A DNA stretch of 47,158 bases from Candidatus Tectimicrobiota bacterium (GTDB lineage Bacteria; UBA8248; JACPRG01): contig JACPRG010000105.1 in the NCBI GenBank assembly GCA_016190025.1, positions 1 to 47,158 on the forward strand, in the 5' to 3' direction. Of this stretch, positions 16,692-25,342 are shown piece after piece. The notes under the pieces were generated by a model. It was not told where the DNA came from, did no database searches, and saw nothing but the letters and a program-made list of their open reading frames with translations. A program made the translations under genes and the position numbers. How positions within the stretch are numbered: the stretch's first letter is position 1; every line of letters starts with the position of its first letter.

Positions 16692-18416
16692 ATGGTCGAG
16701 CCAGTGGTCTTGCAAGTCGCCCCGAACTTCTCTTCACAGGTCCGCGACCCGGTCGCCCCGGCCGGCGAGGAGGGATCGGCGGATTTCATGGAAACCTTCC
16801 TTTTCGTCCAGATGGCCTCGCCGGACCCGGGCGTCGCTCCGGAAGAAGTTGCCTTGGAAGAAGGAGAGAGCGGGATCCAGGGCGAGCCCCCGCGGGCGGA
16901 AGAGGAAACGGTGAAGGGTGAAGATTCGGATGTGACGGAGACCCCGCCCCTGCTCGTTGCCTACGCGGGCTTCCCGGTTTCGGTCGAGTCGGTGGAGCCG
17001 GAGGAATCCGGCCCCGCGCCTGGGGTGGAGGACTTGGGGCGGAGGGCGGTCCGGGTTCCTGCGGCCCCGGCCTCGGTCCCCTTGGAAAGGGAAGGCGCGC
17101 GCGAGGGGGCCCCTGGGGGCGAGCTTGGCGCGAAGGCGTCGTTCACGGCCGAACCGGAGGCCGCCCTTGGGGTCCGTCCCGGAGCGGGAGAGGTCCCCGT
17201 CCTGGAGCGCCCGGAGGGCAAGGCTTTCGCGCCTGCGAGCCTTCCGCCGGAAACCGTCCGGACCCCGGTGTCCGGGACTGTTGAGAGAGCGGGGGAAGGT
17301 GCGGTGAAAGCGCCCGGCGCGGCGGAGGCGTCCCAAAAGGGACCGGGAATTTTCCAGCCGGAGCGGAAACCGGCCGATTCGCCGGATGCGGAGCCATCGG
17401 CGGCGCTCAAAGGCGCAACAGTCGAGGCCGGCAAGCACGGCCCTGCGGAGCCGGCGAAAGAAGGCCCGGCCGCCGCGTCCGCCCTCCGAGGGGATGGGGT
17501 CTTCGAGCGCAAGGACGCTCAGGCGCCGCCCGCCCGGGAGGACGCGCCCGCCCCGGGAGCCAAGGCCGCCCAAGGCCTCCCGCCGGAGCCGGCGAAGGAA
17601 GGCCCGGCCGTCCCGGAGGCTGCCCAGGGGAGTGGGAACCCCGCCCGGCGGGACGGACAGGGGGCGCTGGCGGACGGCACTGTCAAGCGGGACCCCCGGG
17701 ATTTCTCTCCCGGATTGAGAGCCGCGCAGGAACGGCCTGTCTCCCAATTCACTTCGATGCCTTCCGGCCCGGAAGGGGCGCGCGACAAGGAGGGCCTGGA
17801 GGAGGGGAGGGTTCGGAGTCTTGAAGGCGTCTCCCCGGAGAAGTCCGCCCCGGGGGCGGGCCGCCAGGCGGAGGGACCGCCCGCCGCCCAGGGACCGGGA
17901 CCGGGGGTGGCCCCCCCGGCCGAGTCCGCCCTTTCGGAGCGCGCCCAGACGGCCCTCTCCGCCCGAGAGCCGCGGATGTCCGCGATCCTTTCTCAGGTCG
18001 TTGAGAATGCCAAGGTCGATTGGAAGGAGAACGGGGGCGAGATTCGGATGAATCTCCACCCGCCCCATCTGGGAGGCCTTCGGATCCGGCTGAAGGTGGA
18101 GGGGGACCGGGTCCACGCCCACATCGTGGCGCAGAGCCCGCAGGTCCGGGAGATCCTCAGCTCCCAGGTGCACGACCTCCGCCAATCGTTCCTTCAGCAC
18201 GGCCTTCGCCTCGATGACCTCTCCGTAGCCGTCGGCGGGCAGCAGATGGATTGGGGCGGCGGGTGGGAGCAGACCGGCGCGCGCCAGGGCGGGGGCCAGG
18301 GAGGACTCGGAGCCCCATTGGATGGATGGATGCCGGATTCGGAGCCGGGGGGTCTCGCCGTTTCGGCCCCGGCGCGGTTGCCGGAGCCGAGCGGGAGAGT
18401 GAACCTGTTCGCCTAA
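16692..18416 (+). CDS. fliK: Flagellar hook-length control protein FliK
   Basis: A 574-residue ruler protein. The first 400 residues are a low-complexity Pro/Ala/Glu/Gly-rich stretch, including an imperfect repeat around EPAKEGPA, as expected of the extended ruler part. The conserved FLK-C domain (about 445-530) has GEIRMNLHPPHLGGLRIRLK and SSQVHDLRQSFLQHGLRLDD, the region that contacts FlhB to switch export specificity. A GTG at 16674 overlapping the fliE stop is possible, but the ATG at 16692 after GGTGGGAGACGCC is preferred. It is longer than enteric FliK (about 400). A second FliK-like gene is at 21067. Confidence 0.92.
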   Translation: MVEPVVLQVAPNFSSQVRDPVAPAGEEGSADFMETFLFVQMASPDPGVAPEEVALEEGESGIQGEPPRAEEETVKGEDSDVTETPPLLVAYAGFPVSVESVEPEESGPAPGVEDLGRRAVRVPAAPASVPLEREGAREGAPGGELGAKASFTAEPEAALGVRPGAGEVPVLERPEGKAFAPASLPPETVRTPVSGTVERAGEGAVKAPGAAEASQKGPGIFQPERKPADSPDAEPSAALKGATVEAGKHGPAEPAKEGPAAASALRGDGVFERKDAQAPPAREDAPAPGAKAAQGLPPEPAKEGPAVPEAAQGSGNPARRDGQGALADGTVKRDPRDFSPGLRAAQERPVSQFTSMPSGPEGARDKEGLEEGRVRSLEGVSPEKSAPGAGRQAEGPPAAQGPGPGVAPPAESALSERAQTALSAREPRMSAILSQVVENAKVDWKENGGEIRMNLHPPHLGGLRIRLKVEGDRVHAHIVAQSPQVREILSSQVHDLRQSFLQHGLRLDDLSVAVGGQQMDWGGGWEQTGARQGGGQGGLGAPLDGWMPDSEPGGLAVSAPARLPEPSGRVNLFA

Positions 18417-18453
18417 AAGCGGGGCGGCCGGCTGCGCCCTGTGAGGAGAGTGG

Positions 18454-19137
18454 ATGATGGTGGCTGTCACGAGTGTGGAGAGTGCGGCGGCAAAGCAGGC
18501 GGCGGGCGCCAGCGCGTCGTCCGTCACGAAAGGTCTGAGTCAGCAGGACTTCTTGCGGCTCCTGATCGTGCAGATGCAGAACCAGGACCCGCTGAATCCC
18601 CAGGACCCCATTGAGTTCACCACCCAGCTCACCCAGTTCAGCCAGCTGGAGCAGCTTCTCAACATCAACAAAGGGCTGGAGGATATGAAGAAGGGCCAGC
18701 AATCGCTCCAGTCCGTGCAGGCCGCCGGCTACATCGGCAAGACCGTCCGGGCCAAGGGATTTTCGGTTCAGGTCGCGGGCGGCCAGTCAACGCCCATCAG
18801 CTACGCGCTGGCCTCGGACGCGGCCACGGTCACCATCCAGGTGCGGGACGCCTCCGGGAAGGTCGTCCGCACCCTGGAGCAGAGCCTGGTGAAGGGCGGG
18901 ACCCAGACCGTGGCCTTTGACGGCAAGGACACGCTGGGACGGCCGCTCCCCGACGGGACCTACGAGATCTCCGTCACCGCGCAGGACAAGGCGGGCAAGC
19001 CGGTGAAGGTCGAGCTCTTCCGGACGGGCGTGGTGACCGGCGTGAGTCTGGAGGGGGAGGAGCCCACGCTTCTCGTGGGCAACCAAAAGGTGAAGTTGAG
19101 CGACGTGCTGGAGTTCTCGGCGGCTCCGGGCGCGTAA
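18454..19137 (+). CDS. flgD: Flagellar hook assembly scaffold protein FlgD
   Basis: A 227-residue hook cap protein needed for FlgE polymerisation. The N-terminal region has the signature LSQQDFLRLLIVQMQNQDPL and FTTQLTQFSQLEQL. It is followed by a Tudor/FnIII-type C-terminal module (about residues 90-190) with ATVTIQVRDASGKVVRTLEQ and FDGKDTLGRPLPDGTYEISV. The ATG at 18454 (a second ATG follows at 18457) has GAGGAGAG upstream. It sits between fliK and flgE, the usual order. Confidence 0.96.
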   Translation: MMVAVTSVESAAAKQAAGASASSVTKGLSQQDFLRLLIVQMQNQDPLNPQDPIEFTTQLTQFSQLEQLLNINKGLEDMKKGQQSLQSVQAAGYIGKTVRAKGFSVQVAGGQSTPISYALASDAATVTIQVRDASGKVVRTLEQSLVKGGTQTVAFDGKDTLGRPLPDGTYEISVTAQDKAGKPVKVELFRTGVVTGVSLEGEEPTLLVGNQKVKLSDVLEFSAAPGA

Positions 19138-19173
19138 CCGCTCTGAGCGTTTCCACGAGGGGAGGATCGAGTC

Positions 19174-20463
19174 ATGAGCTTTGAAGCGATGCAAACCGGG
19201 ATCTCCGGGATCAACGCCACGTCCCTGGCGATGACGGTCGTTGGGGACAATATCGCCAACATCAACACGCCCGGTTACAAGTCGAGCCGGCCGCTGTTCG
19301 CCGACGTCCTGATCCAGAACCTGGGGCAGAACAAGCAGATCGGGCGCGGCACCCAGCTGGCGGCGGTCACCCGGAATTTCGCGCAGTCGGCCTTCCAGAC
19401 CACGGGGACGCCCACGGACATGGCCGTTGACGGCAACGGGCTCTTCGTTCTGAAGGGCGACAGCGGGTTTTTCTATTCCCGGGCGGGGGCCTTCAAGTTC
19501 GACAAGAACGGCGACCTGGTGAACCCGGCGGGGCTCAGGGTGCAGGGGTACAAGTACGACCCGACCACCTCGACCTTCGCCTCGGCCCTGACAACCATCT
19601 CTCTGGCGGGGACCTCCTCCCAGCCCAAGGCCACGGGCAAGGTGAACGTGTCGGTGAACGCGGACGCCCGCGCCTCCGTTCCGACGACCGCGTATGACCC
19701 GTTGGCCATCACCCCGAATATGTACAACCACGCGGCCACCGTCACCATCTACGACAGCCTGGGCAACCCGCACCAGGGCCAGGTCCTCTTCCGGAAGGCG
19801 GCCACCGCCAATACGTGGGACTGGCATCTGGCCATGGACGGGGGCAACCTCGTCGGCGGGACGGCCGGCGTGCTTCAGGAGGCCGGGGCGGGCGGACAGA
19901 TCACCTTCACCTCAGGCGGCCTCCTGGACACCGAGTCCGGCAGCCCCCTCGCCATCGATTTCACGGGAGGCGCCGGCGCCGCGCAGTCCGTCGACATCGA
20001 CTTCGGCTCGAGCATCACCACCGACGGCGGAGCGGGGACCGACGGCACGACCCAGTACGCCATCGACTCCAGCACGGTCTTCATGGCCCAGGATGGCTTC
20101 GGTCCGGGCGCCCTGCAAGAGATCAGCGTGGCGCGGGACGGATCGCTCTCCGGGACCTTCACCAACGGGCGGATTGAGACGTTGTCCCGGCTCGCCCTCG
20201 CCAGCTTCGCCGACGCCCAAAGCCTGGGACAGCGGGGGAACACCCTTTTCGCCGAGACGTTGGAGTCGGGCCCGGCGTTGATCGATATGGCCGCCACCGG
20301 GAAGCTGGGCAACATCGCGTCCAACGCCCTGGAGTCGGCCAACGTGGACCTGGCGACCCAGTTCGTGAACATGGTCAACCTGCAAAGGGCCTTCCAGGCC
20401 AACGCCCGGACGGTCACCACGAGCTCCCAGCTGATCGCCGAGATCATCAACCTGGGGACCTAA
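19174..20463 (+). CDS. flgE: Flagellar hook protein FlgE
   Basis: A 429-residue hook subunit. The N-terminus has the rod-hook motif VVGDNIANINTPGYKSSRPL and the C-terminus ends with LESANVDLATQFVNMVNLQR and AFQANARTVTTSSQLIAEII, the two halves of the D0 coiled coil. Between them is a variable D1/D2 region with Gly/Thr/Ala-rich beta segments. Length is in the normal range. GAGGGGAGGATCGAGTC precedes the ATG. It is the last gene of the first sigma-54 operon; a strong terminator lies 58 bases after its stop. Confidence 0.97.
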   Translation: MSFEAMQTGISGINATSLAMTVVGDNIANINTPGYKSSRPLFADVLIQNLGQNKQIGRGTQLAAVTRNFAQSAFQTTGTPTDMAVDGNGLFVLKGDSGFFYSRAGAFKFDKNGDLVNPAGLRVQGYKYDPTTSTFASALTTISLAGTSSQPKATGKVNVSVNADARASVPTTAYDPLAITPNMYNHAATVTIYDSLGNPHQGQVLFRKAATANTWDWHLAMDGGNLVGGTAGVLQEAGAGGQITFTSGGLLDTESGSPLAIDFTGGAGAAQSVDIDFGSSITTDGGAGTDGTTQYAIDSSTVFMAQDGFGPGALQEISVARDGSLSGTFTNGRIETLSRLALASFADAQSLGQRGNTLFAETLESGPALIDMAATGKLGNIASNALESANVDLATQFVNMVNLQRAFQANARTVTTSSQLIAEIINLGT

Positions 20464-20520
20464 CTTGGGGGCCGGTTAAACGGAGCGGGCTTTTCCGAAT
20501 CTCCTCTCGTAGAAAACGCC

Positions 20521-20560
20521 GCCGGGGACGGAGCGATTCCGTCCCCGGCATGATTTTTGT
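20521..20560 (+). terminator. Rho-independent terminator after flgE
   Basis: A perfect 12-bp stem, GCCGGGGACGGA (20521-20532) with TCCGTCCCCGGC (20538-20549), closes a 5-base loop and is followed by ATGATTTTTGT. It ends the flgB-flgE operon and separates it from the DUF2802-like gene at 20606. Confidence 0.9.
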
Positions 20561-20605
20561 AACACTTTCTTCCCAGAAGGAAACCTGAAGGAAGAAAGGC
20601 AAACA

Positions 20606-21031
20606 ATGGGGACCTGGTTTCTTGCCCAGATGGGCTTCGACATCCTTCTCTGGTCGTTCGTCCTGTTTTTCCTCTTTCGTGAACGGTCCGCCAGGCGTCA
20701 ACAGGCCGTCGTTCTGGATCGGCACGAGGAGCTTCTGCGCGAGCTGGTCCGGGCGCGGGAGGAGGCCGAAAAGGTGCGGACCGAGCTCGAAGGGTCCGTC
20801 GAGGAGGCCTACAAGGTGTTGAACTGGCTTCAGGGCCGCATCCGCCAGGCCAAGGTCCGGGGGGAAAAGCTGGCCACGGAGAGCGCGGCCTCGGACCCCT
20901 ACCGCCTGGTCGAGCGCCTCGTCCAGAAGGGATTCTCCGCCGGCGAGATCGCCTCCCGGGTGCCCGTTTCAAAGGGCGAGATCGACCTCATCATGGGATT
21001 GAAAGGCCAGCGGGCGATGGCCTCCGGATAG
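20606..21031 (+). CDS. DUF2802-like membrane coiled-coil protein of flagellar loci
   Basis: A 141-residue protein of unknown function. Residues about 8-26 form a membrane helix (FDILLWSFVLFFLFRER), then a coiled coil rich in Glu/Arg (about 40-80), then a short C-terminal domain, YRLVERLVQKGFSAGEIAS with RVPVSKGEIDLIMGLKG. That last part reads as a DUF2802-type helix-turn-helix-like domain, often found next to flagellar genes. The membrane anchor makes DNA binding unlikely without processing. It follows the flgE terminator by 46 bases and precedes a FliK-like gene by 35. No clear promoter was seen between terminator and start. The family assignment is from pattern memory only. Confidence 0.65.
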   Translation: MGTWFLAQMGFDILLWSFVLFFLFRERSARRQQAVVLDRHEELLRELVRAREEAEKVRTELEGSVEEAYKVLNWLQGRIRQAKVRGEKLATESAASDPYRLVERLVQKGFSAGEIASRVPVSKGEIDLIMGLKGQRAMASG

Positions 21032-21066
21032 CTCCGCACCTCCCGTAAGAGGCGGGGGAGGACGCC

Positions 21067-22179
21067 ATGGTCACCATTTCCGGGATCAACGCGCACCGCC
21101 AACCCCTCCGCGAGCACGTGTATCACAAGGCTTCCGATCTCGCCGCCTCTCTCCAGGTGGGGGATGTCATCGAGGTCGAGGTCCTGGAGGTTCTCGGAAA
21201 CAACTCGGCCGTCCTCGACATCCGGGGTTCGGCGGTCCTGGCCGAAACCCCCGGCCCCCTCCTCCCCGGGACCCTGGTGCGAACCCGGGTGGAGCAGGTT
21301 TCCCCCAGGCTCATCCTGATGCTCCTGCGGGGGAGCGCCCAGTATCGGGAAACCGCCGACGCCTTTCTGCGGACTCACTTGCCGGAGAGGGTCCCTCTCT
21401 CCGATCTCCTTCCGCAGTTGGTTGAGAACCTGCCGGCGCTGCGGCGGGCGGCGCCGGAGCTGGTGGCGCTTTTGGAAAGGGCCCTCGATCGGGGGGTCCT
21501 CTCGTCCAAGACAGCGGAAGACCCGGCCTTTCTTCAGTCTTGGCTGAAGACGTCGGGGCTTCTGCTGGAGAGCAAGCTCGCCCGGGCGTTGGAGTCGGGA
21601 GAGCCGCCCGACCTGAGATTCGACCTGAAGGCCATTCTCCTGCGGCTGGCCGGGCAACTGGAGGAAGGGCGTCCGGGCGGCGATCAGACCGACTCTCCCC
21701 TTTCCCCGCTCCTGGGCGATCTTCGGGCCTACATCAAGAACATCGAACTGGAACAGTTCCGGAACGTCCAGGCCCTGGCGGACGGCCGCAGCGTCTACCT
21801 TCAGCTCCCCTGGGGCGTTGAAAGGGAGCGGGCCGAGCTCTTCTTGCGCCGATGGGGAGAGGACCGGGAGCCGGGCCAGGAGCGCGAAGGGGGCTTCCGG
21901 ATCTGTTTCCTGCTGAGCCTGCGGGGGTTGGGGGACCTGCGGATCGATGCGACCCTGGATGGCAAGCGCGTGGGTTGCAGCTTCCAGGTCGCCAACCCCG
22001 ACTGCGCCTCCTTCCTGCGTCGGCATTTCCGGCGGCTGAAGGAGCGCCTGGAGGCCCACGGTTTTCAGGTCGTCCGGTTGGATTGCGTGGAAGTCCAGCA
22101 GACCCCCCGGGCCGACGAGGAGGGTGAGGTCCTCGACTTCGGCCTCCGGGACCGGCGGCTCATCGACGTCAAGGCGTGA
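21067..22179 (+). CDS. Second FliK-like hook-length control protein
   Basis: A 370-residue protein resembling the YlqG/FliK-like group. The N-terminal segment has a beta-rich module, VGDVIEVEVLEVLGNNSAVL and GTLVRTRVEQVSPRLILML. The middle is helical. The C-terminal part (about 278-345) reads like FLK-C: ICFLLSLRGLGDLRIDATLD, VGCSFQVANPDC, then FRRLKERLEAHGFQVVRLD, matching the LPxLGxLxVxL...L...L...G pattern of FliK. It lacks the long Pro/Ala ruler of the FliK at 16692, so it cannot measure hook length in the same way. It lies directly before a FlhB C-terminal-domain gene, 7 bases apart, which would be its natural partner. Function is inferred. Confidence 0.72.
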   Translation: MVTISGINAHRQPLREHVYHKASDLAASLQVGDVIEVEVLEVLGNNSAVLDIRGSAVLAETPGPLLPGTLVRTRVEQVSPRLILMLLRGSAQYRETADAFLRTHLPERVPLSDLLPQLVENLPALRRAAPELVALLERALDRGVLSSKTAEDPAFLQSWLKTSGLLLESKLARALESGEPPDLRFDLKAILLRLAGQLEEGRPGGDQTDSPLSPLLGDLRAYIKNIELEQFRNVQALADGRSVYLQLPWGVERERAELFLRRWGEDREPGQEREGGFRICFLLSLRGLGDLRIDATLDGKRVGCSFQVANPDCASFLRRHFRRLKERLEAHGFQVVRLDCVEVQQTPRADEEGEVLDFGLRDRRLIDVKA

Positions 22180-22186
22180 GATCCCC

Positions 22187-22465
22187 ATGACTGAGAACTT
22201 GGAAAACCGCGCGGCGGTCGCCCTGCGCTATGAGCCCGAGGAGGACGCCGCCCCCCGCGTGACGGCCAAGGGCCGCGGCCTCCTGGCCGACCGGATCATC
22301 GAGTTGGCCCGCCAAAACGGCGTCCCCCTGCGGCAAGACCCCGGTTTGGTGGAAATCCTCTCCCGCCTGGAACTGGACCAGGCGATCCCCCCGGAGGCCT
22401 ACCGGGTGGTGGCCGAGATCCTGGCCTTCGTCTACACCCTCAACGAAGATCGAAAAAGGGGCTGA
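22187..22465 (+). CDS. FlhB C-terminal-domain protein (FhlB/FlhX/YlqH type)
   Basis: A 92-residue protein that aligns to the region of FlhB just after the NPTH autocleavage motif: AAVALRYEPEEDAAPRVTAKG, then LLADRIIELARQNGVPLRQD and LVEILSRLELDQAIPPEAYR. It has no membrane helices and no NPTH, so it mimics the released C-terminal fragment. In Campylobacter such a protein (FlhX) can stand in for the cleaved FlhB domain, and in Bacillus the ylqG-ylqH pair has the same arrangement as here. The ATG at 22187 lies 7 bases after the FliK-like stop; a longer open frame upstream overlaps that gene and is not preferred. A probable terminator follows. Confidence 0.85.
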   Translation: MTENLENRAAVALRYEPEEDAAPRVTAKGRGLLADRIIELARQNGVPLRQDPGLVEILSRLELDQAIPPEAYRVVAEILAFVYTLNEDRKRG

Positions 22466-22473
22466 GGCGCCCC

Positions 22474-22510
22474 CGGTCGCCCGACCCGCGCGCGGGCCGG
22501 CCGGTTTTTT
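22474..22510 (+). terminator. Probable rho-independent terminator after the FlhB-like gene
   Basis: An imperfect GC-rich stem built around CCCGCGCGCGGG, with mismatched outer pairs (CGCCCGA on the left, GGGCCGGCC on the right), is followed directly by six T residues at 22505-22510. It lies 9 bases after the gene's stop and 140 bases before the next sigma-54 promoter, at an obvious transcription-unit boundary. Confidence 0.65.
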
Positions 22511-22651
22511 CCGTGACGCGGCAGGAAATGCCCGCACGGGCGCGTCCCCCTGTCGGGCCTGCGGGGCCGGGTCTTTCCATCCCGCCGATAATCCCCGGAT
22601 TTCCAAGAAGTTATCGTCTTCCGGCGTCTTTCGGGGTTGCCTTGGCCGACT

Positions 22652-22667
22652 TGGTACATGGATTGCT
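22652..22667 (+). promoter_or_regulatory. Sigma-54 promoter of the flgF-flgG-flgA-flgH-flgI-flgJ operon
   Basis: TGGTACATGGATTGCT fits TGGCAC-N5-TTGCW with one mismatch. GG (22653-22654) and GC (22665-22666) are exactly 10 bases apart. The -24 box TGGTAC is identical to that of the flgB promoter at 15427. The predicted start near 22678 leaves a leader of about 46 bases before the flgF ATG at 22724. The same activator likely drives both operons. Confidence 0.88.
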
Positions 22668-22723
22668 TTCTTTCAGGGGCAATAGCAATCGGGACTGCGG
22701 AGGCGGAGAGAGAGGACTGTGGA

Positions 22724-23512
22724 ATGAGCATGGATGTGCGGTCGCTGATCGCCGCCTCGACGGCGCAGGAAAGACGGCTGGAGGTCCTGGCCAACAACCT
22801 GGCCAACGTCAACACGGTGGGATTCAAGGCGAGGCGGCCGGTCTTCTCGCTGCTTCCCCTCGCCGACGGGACGGCAGGGCAAGCGGCGCCCGTCCAGCTC
22901 GCCTTCCTCGGGGAGAGCGCCCTTCCGGAAGGGGCCGAGCGGCTCCAGTTCGGATTGGGCCTTCAGATGACGGGCGTCAAGACGAATTTTGAGGCGGGCG
23001 ATATTCTCATGACCGGCAACCCCCTGGACTTGGCCCTGAGCACCCCGGGCTTCTTTGTGATCCAAACCCCCCAGGGTCTCCGCTTCACCCGCAACGGGTC
23101 CTTCACGCTGAACTCCGAAAAGGTCCTGGTGAATCAGGACGGCTACCCGGTCATGGGGCAGCGGGGGCCCATCACCGTCGAGGGCAACCGGGTCATGGTC
23201 GAGCAATCAGGCAAATTGACCGTGGATGGCCGAGAGGCGGACGCCCTTCGGGTCGTGGACTTCAAGAACAGGGACCGGGCCCTGCGCAAAGACTTGGGGG
23301 GCCTGTTCATCAACGCGCCCGGCATCGAGCCGCAGGACCCCGGGAGGGTGGAGGTCCGGTCGGGCGCGCTGGAGCGCTCCAACGTGTCGCCGGTGCCGAG
23401 CCTGACGGAGATGGTCGAGGTCCTGCGGGCCTTTGAGGCTTACAACAAAGTGATTCAGACGCTGAACGAAGCCACCCAGCGGGCTACCACCGAGGTGGGT
23501 CGGCTCAGATAG
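22724..23512 (+). CDS. flgF: Flagellar distal rod protein FlgF
   Basis: A 262-residue rod protein. The frame opens upstream at 22637, but that start lies upstream of the predicted transcription start (about 22678), while the ATG at 22724 has AGAGAGG eight bases ahead and gives [13 protein letters not shown]. The family motif [20 protein letters not shown] is near the N-terminus and [20 protein letters not shown] followed by [15 protein letters not shown] is at the C-terminus. The flgG gene follows 13 bases later; the paralogues share the same N-terminal motif. FlgF and FlgG are told apart by order and by the stronger FlgG match of the next gene. Confidence 0.92.
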   Translation: MSMDVRSLIAASTAQERRLEVLANNLANVNTVGFKARRPVFSLLPLADGTAGQAAPVQLAFLGESALPEGAERLQFGLGLQMTGVKTNFEAGDILMTGNPLDLALSTPGFFVIQTPQGLRFTRNGSFTLNSEKVLVNQDGYPVMGQRGPITVEGNRVMVEQSGKLTVDGREADALRVVDFKNRDRALRKDLGGLFINAPGIEPQDPGRVEVRSGALERSNVSPVPSLTEMVEVLRAFEAYNKVIQTLNEATQRATTEVGRLR

Positions 23513-23525
23513 GGGAGTTGGGGAG

Positions 23526-24314
23526 ATGATACGCGCCCTTTGGACCGCGGCTTCCGGAATGTCGGCCCAACAGTTCAACATCGACATCATTTCCAACAAC
23601 CTGGCCAACGTGAACACCGTCGGTTTCAAAAAAGGCCGGGGCGACTTTCAAGACCTGCTCTACCAGACGCTCCGGCCCGCCGGCATGGCTTCCTCCACCG
23701 GAACCGAGGTGCCCACCGGCATCCAGATCGGCCACGGCGTGCGGCCGGTGGCGGTGCAGAAGCTGTTCCACACCGGCAGCTTCAGCAAGACCGACAACCC
23801 GCTGGACCTGCTGATCGAGGGCAACGGCTTTTTCGCCGTGACCATGCCCAACGGCGAAACGGCCTACAGCCGGGCCGGCGCCTTCAAGATGGACAGCAAG
23901 GGCCGCGTCGTCACCTCCGACGGGTTCCCCCTCGACCCCGAGGTCACCATCCCGTCCAACGCGGTGAGCTTCACCGTGGGAACGGACGGGACGGTGTCGG
24001 TCCTCGCGGCGGGGCAGACGACGCCGTCGGAGATCACCAAGATCACCCTGGTGTCCTTCCCCAACCCGGCCGGGCTGAGCGCCATCGGCCGGAACCTCTT
24101 CAAGGCCACGGCCGCCGCGGGAAGCCCGGTGACCGGCACCCCGGGTGACGAGGGGCTCGGGACCATCGCCCAGGGGGCGCTGGAGCTCTCCAACGTCAGC
24201 GTCGTGGACGAGATGGTCAACATGATCTCCAGCCAGCGGGCCTACGAGCTCAACTCGCGGGTGATCCAGACGGCCGACGACATGCTTCAGACCGCCAACA
24301 ACGTCAAGCGGTAA
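23526..24314 (+). CDS. flgG: Flagellar distal rod protein FlgG
   Basis: A 262-residue distal rod subunit, exactly the typical size. It starts [20 protein letters not shown], continues with [20 protein letters not shown] and [13 protein letters not shown], which are textbook FlgG, and ends with [20 protein letters not shown] and [20 protein letters not shown]. Exported through the flagellar system; forms the drive-shaft portion inside the P and L rings encoded next by flgI and flgH. flgA follows 13 bases later. Confidence 0.97.
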   Translation: MIRALWTAASGMSAQQFNIDIISNNLANVNTVGFKKGRGDFQDLLYQTLRPAGMASSTGTEVPTGIQIGHGVRPVAVQKLFHTGSFSKTDNPLDLLIEGNGFFAVTMPNGETAYSRAGAFKMDSKGRVVTSDGFPLDPEVTIPSNAVSFTVGTDGTVSVLAAGQTTPSEITKITLVSFPNPAGLSAIGRNLFKATAAAGSPVTGTPGDEGLGTIAQGALELSNVSVVDEMVNMISSQRAYELNSRVIQTADDMLQTANNVKR

Positions 24315-24327
24315 GTGAGGACGCCCC

Positions 24328-25326
24328 ATGATGAAGGTGGATCGAGGCTGCGGTATCCGGGTCGCACTCTTGACGCTCGTCGCTTCGGCGGGCCTCTTCG
24401 CGGGAGGGGCCGCTTTCGCGGAGGAGCCGGTGAGGTGCGTCGTCCGCAGCCAGGCGAGCGTGACGGGCAACACCTTTCGGGTCTCCGACGTCGCCGAATG
24501 CGCGGGCGGCCCCGCCGCCTTGCGGCAGCGGATTCTGACGACCGAGGTGGGCCGCACGCCCAGCCCGGGCCAGGAGTTCAAGATCGACCCCGACTGGCTG
24601 CTGGTGAGGCTCCGGCGCGAGGGCATCGACCCGCGCCAGGTCGTGTGGGAGGGCCCCCGGACCCTGACCGTCACGGCGGCTTCCCGCCGGATCGAGAAGG
24701 AGGCCTTCGAGAAGGCCTTCCGGGATTTCGTTCTGCAGCGCGTTCCCTGGGCGCCTGAAAGCGTCCGGATCGCCAACGTCCAGGCGGCCAAGGAGGACGT
24801 GGTCGTCCCGGCGGGGGAGGTCCGACTGGAGGTGGAGCCCCCGCGCAGCCTGAAGCTGCTGGGCCGGCTGATGCTGGCCGTCCGCGTCAACGTGGACGGA
24901 CGCCCGGCGCAGCGGGTCTGGGTCACGGGAGAGGTCCAAGCCGGCACGCGCGTCTGGGTGCTGGAGAGGCCGGTTCTCAGGGGGCACCTCTTCACCGCCG
25001 CCGATCTGCACCAGGTGGAGATGAATCTCGCCTCGGCGCCCCCGGGCATCGTCCAGGATCTCCGGGAGATCGTGGGAAAGCGCGCCCGCCGCCCCATCGC
25101 GGGGCGGGTCCCCATCCAGAAAGAGTGGCTGGAGCGGGCCCCCCTGGTGCGCCGGGGGGACATCGTGACGCTCAAGGCGGAGTCCGAGACGCTCCTGGTC
25201 ACCACGTTCGGCGTGGTCCGCTCGGACGGGGCCCTGGGCGACCTGGTGGAGGTCATCAATCTGTCGTCCAGGAAATCGGTGTACGGGCGGGTGATCGACC
25301 CCCGAACCGTGCAGGTTCTCTTCTGA
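24328..25326 (+). CDS. flgA: P-ring assembly chaperone FlgA
   Basis: A 332-residue periplasmic protein, longer than typical FlgA (about 220-240) because of extra sequence in its N-terminal half. A Sec signal peptide (about 1-31) ends near GGAAFAEEP. The C-terminal SAF/ChapFlgA domain (from about residue 205) has RVWVLERPVLRGHLFTAADL, VGKRARRPIAGRVPIQKEWL and the closing VYGRVIDPRTVQVLF, the strongest family match. FlgA helps FlgI form the P ring. It lies between flgG and flgH in the second sigma-54 operon. Confidence 0.93.
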   Translation: MMKVDRGCGIRVALLTLVASAGLFAGGAAFAEEPVRCVVRSQASVTGNTFRVSDVAECAGGPAALRQRILTTEVGRTPSPGQEFKIDPDWLLVRLRREGIDPRQVVWEGPRTLTVTAASRRIEKEAFEKAFRDFVLQRVPWAPESVRIANVQAAKEDVVVPAGEVRLEVEPPRSLKLLGRLMLAVRVNVDGRPAQRVWVTGEVQAGTRVWVLERPVLRGHLFTAADLHQVEMNLASAPPGIVQDLREIVGKRARRPIAGRVPIQKEWLERAPLVRRGDIVTLKAESETLLVTTFGVVRSDGALGDLVEVINLSSRKSVYGRVIDPRTVQVLF

Positions 25327-25342
25327 GGGGTGTGAGAGGCGT

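Noticed and set aside
20477..20500. TAAA followed by CCGAAT after flgE as a sigma-28 promoter for the DUF2802-like gene
   Set aside because: Spacing is 14 bases rather than 17, the -10 box is degenerate, and the strong terminator at 20521 lies downstream of it.
22584..22591. A perfect GCCGATAA, the sigma-28 -10 box, upstream of flgF
   Set aside because: No TAAA-like -35 box lies 15 to 18 bases upstream (sequence there is GC-only), and a good sigma-54 promoter is present at 22652.
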